From: Apteryx mantelli
Taxonomy: Eukaryota > Chordata > Aves > Apterygiformes > Apterygidae
Length of the DNA stretch: 64,000 nt
Direction: 5' to 3'
Assembly: GCF_036417845.1 (NCBI RefSeq)
Contig: NC_089978.1
Coordinates: 123,658,183-123,722,182, forward strand
Under the pieces are notes generated by a model. It was not told the DNA's origin. It saw only the letters and a program-made list of their open reading frames with translations, and made no database searches. Positions within the stretch are counted from its first letter, which is position 1, and each line of letters opens with the position of its first letter. The position numbers and the translations under genes are program-made. Below, one piece after another: positions 35,461-49,429 of the stretch.

Positions 35461-37899
35461 AAAGATTGCTCCAGCAAGACACGCTCTCAGTGAAGTCAGC
35501 AAAGTGAAACACCATTCCCCATCTTCATGCTAAACCAAGAAAAATTTCAAGGCTCTCCACTTTGCAAATTGAAGTCTTGGTTATGGCTGACACTCTGCTC
35601 ATGTCTGTTTTGTAGAAAAATGCCTCCAGCGGAAGAGTATTTCACTGTATTCCTAAATCAAAACAAACTGGGAAATACATCGTTATTTGTGTCAGTCTAA
35701 TGCTACACAGCATGTGTGAGCACATGACATTATTTTGCATGCTGGTACTTGCCATGGATCAGACTACAGAACAATTACCTTTACTGTAAAATTGCACCTT
35801 CTCTTATAGTGTCTTCATCTTTAATGAAGATCAACTGTGACAAAGCTACATGGAGTAATCGAAGTAGCAGAGAAAAATCACTTTTTGAAAACAAAAAGCT
35901 TTTAAAAAAGTTACTGTAGGGCTAGGAGAGTCATGAGTGCACTTTATACCCTAACATTTTGGCTTTACTCTATGGAACCTTCTGCTATCAGCAGGGAATG
36001 AAAAATTGCAGTTGACCTCTAAACCTGGCATTTGTCTCCATTAATGCTTAATATGGGGACTGTGTTCACTTGGCTTAGTCTCTGCCCATCAGCTACTTTG
36101 CTCTTTAGGAGAAAAGAGAACAGGGAGAAGCCAAATAAAATTAGGCTACCTTATTTTGAACCAGGATTTCAGTGAAATCTACAGGCAAGGGCCAAATCTG
36201 CATCCTAAGGAAACAAAATTATATTGTGGCCTTGCTTGTCACATCTCATTAAAAGATGCTACTCCATCTTCTCATTCATTACAAAAGTTTTCTGCCAGTC
36301 TTTTTGCATCAGGAGCTAGAAATCAAGTTTTAGACTTTGCTCTTCCTTCAAAGGTTAAAGAATATGGAAAATCTGTGGTATGGATGTGTTTTGAAATAGA
36401 GAACTTATCTCAGTGTCATTAACACAATAGATAGCACTGAAGGAAGTAAAACACTGCCACCTGAAGTGTGCTTCTGTTTGCCACAAGAACAACAGCTCCT
36501 TGGTGGATACTTAATGAAGCAGGGAAGTTGGAAGGTGCTTCCTCTGAGTGGTGTTTCACTCTTTCAGGAGCATCCCTAAACACTGCAGACAGGGGGCCTG
36601 GTGTGAATGTAATTGGTCTCAGACTCCATATCTCTTCCTAACCCAGAGATGCTCCCTTATGTCTCTTTTATTGAGCAGGAATGACTGCAACTTAATAAGG
36701 CAAAGCAAAAGTATCGTGTCAGGTAGCTTGTAAACACATTCATGTTAGAGGTTATTCATATCATCTTTTTGGTGTGTTAGGTGCATAGACCCTATGTCTA
36801 CTTATATAGTCCCCAGGAGTACTAGTCAGCTTTTAGATTTGGACGCAGATTACAGCAGTACCCAACTCTGTAGTTTTGGGGGGTGATTACCATGCAAAAG
36901 AGACCTGGGCACAGTCCCTCCAAGGGAGCCAGGGCAAGCTGCAACACTTTTCTGTGGCTGAGACTTATTGTCCAATGAAAGGTGACAGTTTGCCTTTAAA
37001 CCGCGGCAAGTCAAAATAACATTGAAAGACAACACTGAATGCAATAAAGGAAATAATAAGACCAAAGTCTGGGCCAGCACTGTTGCAGACTAGAGTTTTG
37101 AGAAAGACAACAGAGTTGTTATAGCAACAGACGAAGGAGATATAACAAAGGCAAGCACCTGAGCCTAGGAAAGCTAATGTAGCTGTAACTGTGAGAAAGT
37201 CTAAATGGGATCTTTCAGGCATACGTGTGTTTGCTGTGCTTGCACTTCAACCTGACCAAAGCAGAGTGCCTGTATTGCTCTAGTCATGAGCTCAAGCTCG
37301 TAAGACCTGCTGAGAAGCTCAGCATACACCAACCCAGCCAGTGGACTGCTTTAATTGGGCCACACTGCTTTTGGATTACACCTGGTTGCATAGTACTTTG
37401 GAGCACAAGCTGACCAAGTTTATATCTGCCCACAAGGTACCACATGGGCATACCATGACTGAATTTGGGGAACTGTTGGGAAATATTTCCCTACAGTTTC
37501 GCTGTCATTAATAGAGCTCTAAAGATCAGAGTGATCTAAAGTAGAGTGGCGGCTGTTATGTATCACTGTGCCACCTCTCACTTGGCTCAGGGCAAGCAAC
37601 CTGCTTGGTAGTAACTAAACATTAGCCCCTTAAGCCTGGATTTGTACTGGTGTTCCTGCACCTCATACCACTAAAATAGTAGTTATACAATAGCAGGAGT
37701 TTTTCTAGCACACACAAAGCCAGGGGAAGGGATTAGAATCAGCCATAAATATGGCTTAGACGAATACATGTACTGCTAGAAGCAAATCAGTTATTTGACC
37801 TCAGGTTCATATTTCTGTAAACATGTATCTTGGCAACGTATCATTCAGTTTCTCAATACGATGCCTTGCAAGCCCTTTCTCATTTATCTCAGCTGTCTT

Positions 37900-38130
37900 G
37901 TTGTGTTATGTTACAAATGATTGCTGTTAATTCTGTGTTTAACTGCGCTTAGCATAATTTATTTGCTATCCAGTGATTTTAACTGTTGGACATAACAAAA
38001 TATGGTTGTTTTCTCTTCTGCTTCCTTCTGCTTCTCATTTGTGGATGCTGAAAGCAGCTGGACCTGTTCCATGTGAATGGAAATAATTATGAGCATGTAC
38101 AACAAATTCATTAATCTCAAGAAGGCATCT
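37900..38130. promoter_or_regulatory. Possible conserved non-coding element
   Basis: Non-repetitive block with homeobox and POU-like words: GATTGCTGTTAATTC near 37919, CATAATTTATTTGC near 37952, GGAAATAATTATGAGCATG near 38079, AATTCATTAATC near 38104. It lacks open frames of interest. Weak evidence, based on word content only. Confidence 0.18.
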
Positions 38131-41100
38131 TGTGTGGAGCTATTCCTGGAGTGTTCTTCATGAATTGTCTTCCTCTTTCCTGCCCCTCCAAAATCACTTC
38201 CTCCTAATTTTGTATCACAAATCTTTTTTCTGTGAACCTACCTACTTCCTTGTACTAATAGGGATTGGAAGCAGAATGCATTTCAACTAAAATTGGCAAT
38301 AATGACGCGTTTCATAAACCAAACCGCCTGTCCCAGATGTTCTGGAGGAAAACTCTGAGTCTTTCAAGTGTGATTGGAGCACTGGGGTTGTTTCTCACTT
38401 TAGTGAAGAGGAATTCTCTCAAGATGGGAGACCAAAAGAGAGTAATTTTTTTCTGAGTCATTGCCCCTTACTTTTTAAATAGGTTTATCCTGGGTTCCAG
38501 ATGCAATGCAGTCAGGACCCCTGCATTTTATTTTATGCAGTTTGATTTTCTGGAAGAAAATCACATTTCCTCTACTGAAAATCTTGTTTTGTCTACTTTT
38601 GGTTTTGAACCCCTTGAGAGCAACTTGTCAGTTCTTTAAACAGACCATCAGTAAGTTTTGTTTCATTAAGGCCTAAAGTACTGCTTGCCCTTAAGGTCAC
38701 CATCTCAAGCGAAATTCTCCAAAGCTCCTGAAGTGCTCCAGGAGAGACCACACTTAAATCTGAGCACAAATAGTGTTATAAAGCAGCCCCTGTCACATCA
38801 GGGAGTGACTGTGAAGGGTACCGTGGATGCCTTCAGAGGCGATAACAACCATGCAACCCCAAATGGCAACTGATATGGCAACTTGGTGTACGTATTTCAA
38901 GAGGCTACTTATCCACCCCATTTCAAGACTGAGCACAGGCACTTGTGTGCATAACCCTGTGGTGTAGTTAATGAACTTAGTGAGCCACATAGGTAAAAAT
39001 TGCTCCTGTGTCTCAAACTCAAAGCCGATAAGGCCTTTATCATTTCCTTTTAAATATAACTAGGTTTGATCATATCAGAGAATATTGCCAGCTTCTCCAT
39101 ATTCCATCTTCTATTACTTATTTATCACAAATACACTTTTCTATGTGAAAAACAGGCCTGAATTTGATCAGTGCTTAATGGAAGCCTTTGAGGATCCTGC
39201 AGTTATTGTTCATTGTTATCTGCTACCAGAATAATGACGAAGTAGAGGGGAGTGCATGCATTGTATCTAGTGCGATTAGTCTTCTAACACTGTGGATGTG
39301 GGAAGAACACAGTTAGGTAAAACACACCCCTGGGTAAATGCATAAAGAGTGCAAGGCTAGCTTGAAAAACAAAAACATGCAAAATCAGCAGCTTCTTCAG
39401 TTGCAGATTGTGTTTTTATGTGTGAGTAATACTAATTTACCTTGGCGAAGAATTGCAGTGAGATTGCATGGAAATGAGTGTGGGGAGAAGAAATGTAAGG
39501 AACTTTGGTATGGTAAGATATTACTGAACCTGTATATCAAAACAAATTTTACAAAGGTACACTTCAGGTGGTAACCAGAATTATGAGAGCTGAATGATGG
39601 TGGAAGTTCAAGAACATATATATGCACTTAAAATGCATTGTAGGCCCATCTGACCACCAAAAATGCAGCCAAGTAAAATGAAGTTGATTAAGAGCTGAGA
39701 TATATTTGCTACTGAGCATCCAAGTCAGATTTCTTGTTTTAGCTGAATTCAGAGTCCTTGCTAGTTTTCCTGTGGAAGATTTGATGGTGGAACATAAAGC
39801 TTTCTGTTCACTTTGTGAATGGGCTTCAGATCCAGAAGCTGAATCTCATTGGATTGTCAATTCTTTCATGCCTTGGAACTGGATTTCATGATCCAGGAGG
39901 TCTGTTCCAGGTCCATATTAGCCAAAAAAACCTTAATCCTGCATATGCAAGCTGGTCTTCATGTCTTCTCTTTCCTAGAGGATACTTCTTGTATTTGCAA
40001 ATTGTCCTTGTAGCTAGGGCTGGTCAGAAACTTCATTAAAAATTGCTGGTGGGAGTTGTCTCCAAAACTTTGCTGAAATATTTTGCTGGAATACTCCAGT
40101 GTTAGTGCTATTAGTATAGAGTTATCAGTTCATAATGGAATTTCTGCCTGAAAAAGAGACACGCAATAGTAGACATAGCCTAGGAAATCAGCAGACTAAC
40201 TACATTTGGTAGATAAGGGCTTGACTCTCTGTTCTGTGTGCTCCTAATGATTGGCCTAGGCACATGGATATGGACTATTCTGAGGTGTGGTTCTGAGGAG
40301 GACTTCCTGCCACCACCCATCAAACCAAAAAGTTGTGCAAAGCCTTACATTCATTCAGATTAAAAACACTCCAGCTTAAAAATATTAGAGGATGAAAAAA
40401 CTCTGTTGGGAGGAAAACTTCAGCTGCTCTTTCCTGACCTAAAATCCTACCACTGGTTACATCATGGTACTGACTTGTTTACAGATTCTGATTTGCTTAT
40501 ATGGGAGGAAAATAAAATTAGCGCTAAAAATCTTATATGCTAAAGATAAAGAATCTCTCTCTTTAACGATGCTATCTTTACCAACAGGGGCTTCAGTTTT
40601 TGTGCAACACTATTTTAAATTGAAAAAATTCTGTTTATGAATTGAATAGTTTTCTAGTGGTATGGCCCTTAATATACTTTGTTTTTGAAACTGTAGAACT
40701 AGCTCTATATTTCACCTTCAAAAAAAAATATGCACAAAATTTAAGAGTTGTATTTTCAATGCTTAGTGTTTTTCTGGCATCTATTATGAGTAGAGCTCAC
40801 TGAAAGATCGTAAATAAGTTTCATAGCAACATCTGAGTTCTTCATTCAGAGTGCTGTATTGTCACTCAAATCCAAAGAAGAATAGATCTGATTCATGGAG
40901 AACAGAATTGTGTTGGCATCAATTTCTAAATCAAAACCTGAGTATGGCAGATGCCATATGCACATAGGTCTATAGGGGGAATTAGGTTAATGGTCTGTCT
41001 TACAGGTGATCCCTTGGAAAATATTATCTTCTTTAAAATATCCTTTCTCTCCTACAAAGGCAGCAATGCCTTTGGTTAGGTAATGCATTGTAGTGTCTGA

Positions 41101-41989
41101 GAAAAAATCAGCTATTTTAGTAGAGACACACATTAATTTAATTGCTGATCTCGCATACTTCAGTATCTATGAAGTGCAATCTGCATTGGTTTTCTAGGAT
41201 TGTAACATTTTCTAATAACCTTTCCGGTTCACTAGCATTTTCCAAGGTGAAAATCTCAGCTGTTTTCTATTATAGACTCCCGCCTAGGAAGAAAATTTAA
41301 GGTCAACACTATCAGCTGTTTTTTCTTATTGGCATTGAGAATGTATTTTCTTCCCCTTTCCCTGTGTATCCTAATATATCTTTCTGTTCCCTGCCACATC
41401 TCTGCTTATGAATCAGCTAGGCAAAATTAAAGCTTCCAGGCTCTCCAGAAAAAGGAGCCTCCTAGGCAAAGGAGTCTGTATATCCAAACATTCCTATGCT
41501 ACCAGCAAAAATCTTCCTGTCTGATTATGGAGATAACTTTGCACAAACAAATTTGGTTAGGGAAGAGTTTTGCACTAATCCTGAAGCAGAATGAGAAAGC
41601 CATTTTGCGTGTAAAAAAGGAGAAATAACTGCCCATGTGAAGGGAGCAAACTCCATACTGTTTCTTCAGACACTTTAGACTGTTACTTGGGAGTATAGAA
41701 CTTCATATTGCCCTAATTAAGATTCTAGGGGAAAAAAAAGAGTATTTAGATCATTATTTAGTATTCTGCAGAAGCGCTAAGTCCTACAAGAGCATCAGCT
41801 AGATCCACGGACCTCTCTAGGGAAGGTGAGGTAAGGAAGCATGACGATAATTTAATGTATACAGATGCTGGACTAGAATAGCTGTATCAAATGCAAATGC
41901 TGATGATGAGATAGGGACCGTTTTAATTTGGCTCAGGTTGCAGATGATATTTTCTGTATTTACCCTCTTCGTGGGTGTCTTCTGTGGAG

Positions 41990-42310
41990 TTTTAAATGTA
42001 TAATTAATGCAGCATGGAAATGTGCACTAGCCATATTATTAAAATTTATCATGGCATTAGCTTTCAAAAATGACTGCCTAACAAGTAGAAGCTAAAGCTG
42101 TAAAAATTGGGTTTTCTGTGAGGAGTTCCATAATATAAAGCACTGAAATTTATCTCAATATTATTTTATTAGAGCTTTTTAATTACTATGGCAGATAAGC
42201 AGGACTGGCCATTATCTTTGAAAAACATTTGTATTAATAATGGCATGTAATTTGCCATGATTGTTAGAGAATATTCTGTCCCTATTAAGAGCTTAGTTGA
42301 AGCTGATAAG
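41990..42310. promoter_or_regulatory. Possible conserved non-coding element
   Basis: TAAT-rich, non-repetitive block: TGTATAATTAATGCAGC near 41997, CATATTATTAAAATTTATCATGGC near 42033, TTTTTAATTACTATGGCAG near 42176, and an inverted repeat ATGGCA/TGCCAT at 42240-42258 around TGTAATT. Such words recur in developmental enhancers. No conservation data are available here. Confidence 0.22.
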
Positions 42311-45300
42311 TAAAAGCCAGGCTTTTGCAGGGCAGGAGGTTCCATCTTCTCTTCCACTGGGCTCCCAAGCCAGAGCTATTTTTCTCGATTGAGCTATATT
42401 CTTTCCATAGAAATATGGTCAAAGGAAACATATCAGGTATCTTCCTGAGTAAACGAGTAACAACAAATTCTGAATGCATGCATGGTAGCTGGAAAATTAG
42501 TCACTTTTTTTTTTCTTTGAAAGTAATCCTGTTTGTTTACATCAAGCAAGACAAGGCCATTTTGTAATCTGAAACTATGCTTTTGATCACTTCCCAGCTG
42601 ATTTTTTTTTTTCTTTTGGTATAGATACACTGTATGAAACTCAGCCACTTATTTAAAAGTGCGGATTGGATACTTTGCTTTTCAGTGGGATGCTTGTAAC
42701 TATAATAATAGGTGAAAAAAGCAGAAGAAGTTCACATACCATATATTCTAGCCTACCTGTCATTTTTATCAAATTGAAATGTTGATTACTAACACTGGGT
42801 TTGAATTAGAAGTAGTGATAGTATCCTAGTAATGCTACAGCACTCACTGAAGCCCTTTGTATAGAGTTCCTGGTTTGGAGTGAAATCAAGATTTAAGTAT
42901 CTCATGCAGAAGTGATCTTTTAGTGAATAAACTAACCAAATAATTATTTATGGATATCTTGTATCCTTGAAGGTCCTGTAGGTTGTCTGTGTGAGAACAC
43001 ATCTCCGTATTCAGAACACACATAATGAAACATTGAAGAAACCCAGTGGATTGTAGGAGCGCCACAAGAAATAATACCCCATTCAGCTTCTAATGAGATT
43101 TTTAAAGAACAGCTGAGAAGATTTCAAATATCTATATTGGCTTCAAACAAGCTTTTGTCCTTGAATTATCTCAACTTCATTCAATTCAGGACAGTTCAAT
43201 GTTTGCATCATAACTTTACAGCATTTGGAATTGGACAGAGAAATGGGGTTATTAAGATTGATTGCACTCCCTCTTCTTCACTGGCCAAGGCAGTATTTTT
43301 CCTTAAATTATATTTTTCTGTTGTTTGTTTGGACTCAATAAAGTTTTATTAAACTGATGTTGAAAGAGGAACAGCTATAGGAAATGAACCACACAGCATG
43401 AAGATGAAAAGGCTTTGGGATTTTGGAAGTGGATAGATTTTATTCTTGATATTCATAACACCATGATAGGAGTGTCTGAAACTAGATAAGAGTGACTCCT
43501 ACCACTAAGTAGAGAATTGTTAGTAAGGATGTTCACTTGTGTCTTCTGTGAGTGAAAAACCTAAGTACCTTATGAGACAATCGAGTTTCTACCATCGAGA
43601 AGCTGCAGCTGTGTGCTGCGGAGAATGAAGGATTTTTTTGGATGCTGATACAAAAGTGAGAGAATACTAGACTGAATTCCTAGGTGCATCTGTTTTTTTT
43701 TCTTTGATTCTGGAACTATCAGTCTTAGATCCTGTTCAGACAGTTAAAAAATCAGGAAATAGTTCTCCTAATTTTAAAAGTAAAATAGATTGTATTTTTT
43801 AAATAGAAACTTGTGAGATTTACTTTTCCTGTACTGAAGAAAAGGAAGGGTTTTATCAGAGGGAGAAGTTAGGAATTGTGTAGCCAGCAATAGAATGCTG
43901 GAAAATTGGATTTATGCAACTGGAGATGCCATTATTTGCTAATTGTAGTGCAATAATTAACAGAATAATAAATATGGGGATAATTTAGCACTTACTAAAA
44001 ATAACTAATTGGATAATAGGCTTGCTCAAATATTTATTTTAAAAAGTCATTTGTACAGCTCTTTCTAGTGTTCCTTGTAGATTTTGTGCGCGTCTATGGG
44101 GGATGGAAATAATATGCAGACCAACGTGGAAATGGCACAGATTTTAAATATTTATCTAAAGCATCATTGATGGCACAGGAGGTAGTGCTGCTTGAAATGA
44201 GCAGGGCTGCCCATGGTTGAGAGCTACTGTCTCTCATCAAAACCTTAGGGAAATTTCTCCATAGCTGAAACCCTTATTTGCAACCAGAACGGTTGCTGAC
44301 TGCAAACTGCAGTGTAGAACTGGGTTATCACGGTACAAGTTGCTCTGTGCCAGCCATGCTAAAGTAACTGTCCTTGGGCTTACATATAGCATATGCAAGG
44401 TAGTGCCACTTATTCTGAGTTTTTATTAGCTGGAGAATCCTAGGTGCACATTTGCTCAGTTTCTTTGGTTTGCATTTTCTTGATAGAGAGAAAGATTGGC
44501 TTCACAGAAGTGGATTCACACCAGTCTGTTAGCTCTTTGTGCCACTCCGTATGGCCCCACTCCTCACTATTTGCAAAAAGTTGCCACAAACTACTAGATG
44601 TGTTCATCCATATCTTCTGAAGTGCGGTGGAGTAGAGAAGCCCTTGCACAGGTATGACAGCCGTGACATACAGCTCCATGATGCGGGATGGGACAGGGAA
44701 AGAAGGATATAACTGCAGGCTTGAAAAGTGAGCATGAAAAAGAGGTATTCTTTTTTTGTTGGTTTTCATATCTAGCATGTTCAGGTCACAAGGAAAAAAA
44801 AAATAAACAGCCCATTTCCCCCGACCCCAAACCCTTTTGCAGCCTGCCTTACAAAATCCCCTGTGAGATCCTCAAAAGAACCTGTTGATTTTCTCCAATG
44901 TGTGCAGCCAGACATTTTCTGCAGGCCAAATTCTGCCCTAATTGGTGACACCTGTACAAACACACTTGACACTGGGGTTGCAGTGGGACTGATTTCCTCC
45001 TAACGTTTACTTGGGACCATGGGTAGGCAAGCAGCAAACAGCATCCTTCTCCCTGCAGTGGTGCCTCGGTCAACTGGCAATGCAGAAAAAAAGCTAAGGG
45101 AGAGATTTCTAGTCATGGCAGTCTGCTACTATGATGGTTAACAGGGAGCAGATCTGCAGAGTAAAAATAACAATCTTAAAGAAGTTCTTCAGAGAGGCAA
45201 CACATACTCAAGTCATTTTTTTCCCTTTTTTCTCTGCCTCTTACACTACAGGATGCCTCATGTGGAAAAGTGTAAAAATACTAAACACATGTAAATTTGT

Positions 45301-47271
45301 GAGCTGGAATTCTCTGGTTACAGCTAGATGCATGAGCCAAACCTAAAAATAAATCATTTAAAATATAAGTCCTGTAGGGAAGACAAAACAAATGTAGAGC
45401 AGCCACTGTCAGAGCAGATAGTTTGTCTGTTGTTCACACCCTTGAACACCTGATATTTCTTGTGGGTTTCCTGGGTTTCAGTCAGACCTGCCCTCCAAAC
45501 AATTTCACTGAAAAGGACCAGAAAGATGAGTCCCATAACACGAGCACAGCTGGCTAAGTAGAAGCACGCTTCAGATTTTTTCACCCCAAAGTTTAAGATG
45601 TAGCACAGACTAGTTAACATCCTGGAGCTCTTCCTGAAATTTTAATTACTACTCAGCCTAAGGGAGAATGTCTGTGACTAGAAAAGGCCCATGAAGACCA
45701 TGCTTTGATCTAGTGGCTTACACTGAGGTTTTTTAAAGCTATCAGTGCAGCACAAGTAGTTTCAGTGTGCCTTGATTTCAAACTGATCTCAGTTGCACTG
45801 TTTTCTGTACCTCTAGAGGTGGTATTTATATAGTGCAGGATGGGGAATGCTACTCATAATGTCAATTCAGTTTTTGCATGCTAAATGTGTCCTTTGCAGG
45901 GGAATTAGGCAAGGTTGGGGGGACTGGAAACCAAGATCAGATGATGAGTCATCTCCATTTCCCTTTTCCTGCTTTTGACTTGTATGCTCTACAGCTGCGC
46001 AGCTGTGCCAAAATGTCTTCCTAACTTCTCAAAAGCCACAAGTAAGCTTACACCAGGAACAGCATTGCTTCACTTTCTTCACCTGTAGCTTTGTTACACA
46101 AGTATGCCTAAACACGTTGCTGAAGTTATATCTCTGATAAGTCATGGTTCAGGGACATGCCTTGTCACACAACTCACCGTGGAAGGTGGGAGAGGTGACT
46201 GACTTCTTTCCGTTTGCACGGGGCCTGCATCTCTTCCTGCAAGGAACCCCAGAGTTGGGGAATCAATTTATTGTCTGAATGGGAGCTCAAAGATGAAGTA
46301 ACCTTTCAGAAGAAACAAAACACTGAAGCAGTCTCTAGAAGGTGAGCAATTTGCCGTTAGTTTTCTATGTGTCCCTCTGCTGTCGCTTGAGACTGTATTT
46401 CTGTGAGGTATGGCGAAGAAGGCTTGCTATTTCTCTGGGATAGAAATCGGGTTTGTTGGAAGAATTATGTTTCAGAAGTTTCTACTGTGATGGCAGTAAG
46501 GTGGAGTGGAGGGAAGTTGTTCCTGGTTTTTTTTCTTTTGACTGAATGATCCCTTCAAAATACAGTATGGACTGATTTATTTGTCTGCATTGATATCACT
46601 GGTATTCTGTTTATCCACAGAAAAACTGCAGCTGAAGCTGCCACTGTATAAGAAAGGCTTTTATATTTTAAGCACCTGCCCATCAAGGGTCTTATCATAA
46701 ATTCATTTCATGTAGAGAGATCACCAGGTGACACCTTTTCATCACTATCAAACTGGATTTGAACAAAGGATGTTGACATAAGACTCCTTGTCTCTGCCTT
46801 CGTGCCTAAATCACTGACCTTGCCCAACTCTGCACATGCTTTAATAAAATGGTTTTTAGAAGATGTACCTTAAAGCTTAGATAACAGCTTCTCTGTCTTC
46901 TCCTTGTGAGAAAATTGCTTATCAACAGGAACAAACAGTTAAAATGACTCTTGCAGGATAGAGATACTGATCTGTGGTGTCTTTTATAACTGTTTTTAAA
47001 AATGACTGGTAAGCCCAGCTAGGGTATCAATGAACAATTAGTGCACTGTAGGCTTCCCTCTTACCCTCAGACATTTGCTTTTGACAAACTGATGATGGGA
47101 CTGTATACAAATACCATTTAAATTGCAGAAGAAACAACACCGTTTCGTAAACGGGACACAGGAAATGCAAACGGCAGTCTAGGGTAATGTGTGAGTCTTT
47201 CCTAACTAAATTTTACCTGGGTGTTGCAACTCTCTCATTCATATCCTAGACATGGATGAGTTCCTTAAGAT

Positions 47272-47306
47272 GAAAAACAAACAAACAAACAAACAAACAA
47301 AAAAAA
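47272..47306. repeat. (AAAC)n microsatellite
   Basis: Seven or so AAAC units running into an A8 tract and ACC. This may be a decayed A-rich tail, but no element body is recognisable upstream. Confidence 0.9.
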
Positions 47307-49429
47307 CCGGAACCAATATAGCGCAGCTCTTTTCTTCAAACTCAACTAAAAGTGGGTACTGTCTTTTTAAGCTTTTTTTTAAGCAGGGAAAGGCAAGATA
47401 ACAGTTTTACATATTCTTACACATTCCTTTTTCTTGGCACGCAAGCATGCTGCTAGTTATCGTAGGAAATGCTTTGGCAGTACCTTTCTACCATTCTTGT
47501 GTGGGAGGTGTAAGAAGAAATAGGGAGTTTGTTCTTTGCTATAACCATTCAAACAAGATGTGATTTTTGAGGTGGAGTTGCTTTCTGAGAACTAAGCAAT
47601 GGAGGTTGTCAGAGATTTCCAAAGGAGGGAATCACTAGAGTTATAAAATGCCTTATTTTTTCACTATCTGGACGATAGCCTGATGTGACCAGATTTATAT
47701 GCCGGGTCTGTTACGCGTACATGCCGTAAAGATTCCCATAGCCATGAGGGCTAGCTCTGGCAGTAACCAGTTGGTGGCCCACAGTCTGCATGTAGCACAC
47801 AAGGACACTGTGCCCAGCGGGAGCAGGAGTAGAGCAGATAAGGGACTGCGAGCAGAAAGAGCTTGCTGGTTTGGGAGGGGGACAGCAAGTGGGACAGGAT
47901 GCAGAATGGGAGCAGGAATCTGTGAGCCAGCAGGTACCAGGGCTGAAGGGCAAGGTGACAGGAAAGGTCTGGGTCGCAGTGGGAGGAGGTGTGCGGGAAG
48001 CAGCCTGGCAGGGCATGTGGGAGGGCAGCGCAGGACAAGCGCAGTGCTGGGTAGCTGCAGAAGGAAGGGAGGTTTCTGCACCAATGCCAGAAATGGGACA
48101 GCAGTGATAGCAGCAGGAGTAGCAGGGTGGGGGGAAAGGCATGGAGACACACTCCCCAGAAAAGGCTCGAGAGCCTGAAGGAGGGAAGGGGAAGGAGCTG
48201 TGCCCTACAACAACATCTTGTTTCTAGTCACTGCACCAAAAGCAAACCTTGTTACCACCTTGGTGGCTTCCTTCTGGGCACAGACCCTGGGGGATCTACA
48301 AGTTACTTCAACGATGAGGTTAGTATGGTATTCCTGGGCTGGTTAGAGCAAATCCTGCCACTGATGAAAGGACTGAAGCAAGCCCAGGCCTATGGTTTGT
48401 CTCTTTGTGCCTCCTTTCATACTACGTTTCTCTTAGACAAGGTTCTTGAGTTCTGCTTGTGCAAGACCCGGCTAATTTCGTCTTAATAGGCCGTGAGCGT
48501 TTAGGCGGGGGAGAGGCAGATATGTTTTAGCTGAGCTCTCTCTTTTGTAACGAAAGCTGCTTACAGAGAAGCAGAAAAGGAGGAAAGTCAGCAAGCTGCA
48601 AGCTGTAGATGCTGTGGCTCGGTACTGTGAGCCTGTGGGTCAGGCCTGAATATGCTCCTGTGCAGCCCAAGGTGACCATGAGCTCAAACTAGCTCTGCCT
48701 ATGACAGAAGAAGAGGTTATTCACCAGTTATCAGATTGGGAAACAACCGTCGTGACTGGGTGCTCGTGATCGGTCATGCCGTGCGTGCCCACTGCGTGGC
48801 AGGGCCGATGGAGGAGGGGACGCTGAGTAGGAGGCAGTGTGGCCAGGATCAGGGCTGCATTTGGGCTCAGACCTGTTGTCTGACTCCACTTCATCCTTGG
48901 GTGCCTGCGCGCGGCGCCTCAGATGCTGCAGCGTGCATTACTGCCTCACGTGCGATTCCTTGGGGTCCTGTCAGTAGGAAATGGCAAAGCAGTGAGGAAC
49001 ACAACACAGCGGTGTTTTCTTCCCCCCAGCAAAGATTTCTCCTCTATGCTGATGGTGGTCTTAAAGCCCTTGCAAACTGGATTTCTTTGGAAACAAAACT
49101 CCACACAGATCCTGTGTGTTTAAACGAAGGGCAGGTGCTCCCTGCTTCCTCTGAACCCGTGGACCTTGCAGACCACAGGCTGAGCTGCTTCTCCCCTCTG
49201 GTCCCGGGGGCTTCTCTTTCTCCTCTCCTGAGGGCTAATATCCTGATCTGATACTCCCATAGTCTGCTCTGTCCAGGCTTGTGTGACATACATTTCCACT
49301 CCATTTTAGGCCTGCAAGTAAATGAAGTGCCAGAGCCTTGCCCCTGGTTCCGGCCACAGGAAGCCAGCAGGTAAAGCTTGATCTCAGGGTGACACCACTT
49401 TTGCTTTCTGTTTGCTTCCTCCCACCAGG

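Larger units (their letters stand above)
33739..47690. other. Long intergenic stretch; no gene recognised
   Basis: About 14 kb without a homology-supported exon or a recognised transposon. Candidate conserved non-coding blocks at 34.88-35.46, 37.90-38.13 and 41.99-42.31 kb are listed separately. Open frames at 36156-36422 (plus), 36965-37222 (minus, hydrophobic), 43137-43352 (plus) and 45354-45620 (minus) were inspected and not accepted as genes. An AATAAA near 43337 has no convincing transcript upstream. Confidence 0.5.

Noticed and set aside
36156..36422. Plus-strand 88-codon frame
   Set aside because: No family recognised and no splice or promoter support; within chance expectation for this window.
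43020..43360. Plus-strand frame followed by an AATAAA, considered as a processed pseudogene
   Set aside because: No poly(A) tail, no recognised parent protein and no direct repeats.
45354..45620. Minus-strand 88-codon frame with a hydrophobic core (VMGLIFLVLFSEIVW) and a strong acceptor-like tract near 45380
   Set aside because: I considered a small membrane protein, but the acceptor lies at the wrong (3') side of the frame, no family motif is present, and T-rich strands give such segments by chance.
47695..48178. Frames of 130-159 codons on both strands
   Set aside because: They overlap each other antiparallel in GC-rich, quasi-repetitive DNA; absence of stops is explained by composition and no protein features are seen.
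48736..49251. Longest plus-strand frame of the window (171 codons)
   Set aside because: GC-rich context, no domain, no splice or promoter support and an overlapping minus-strand frame; treated as chance.
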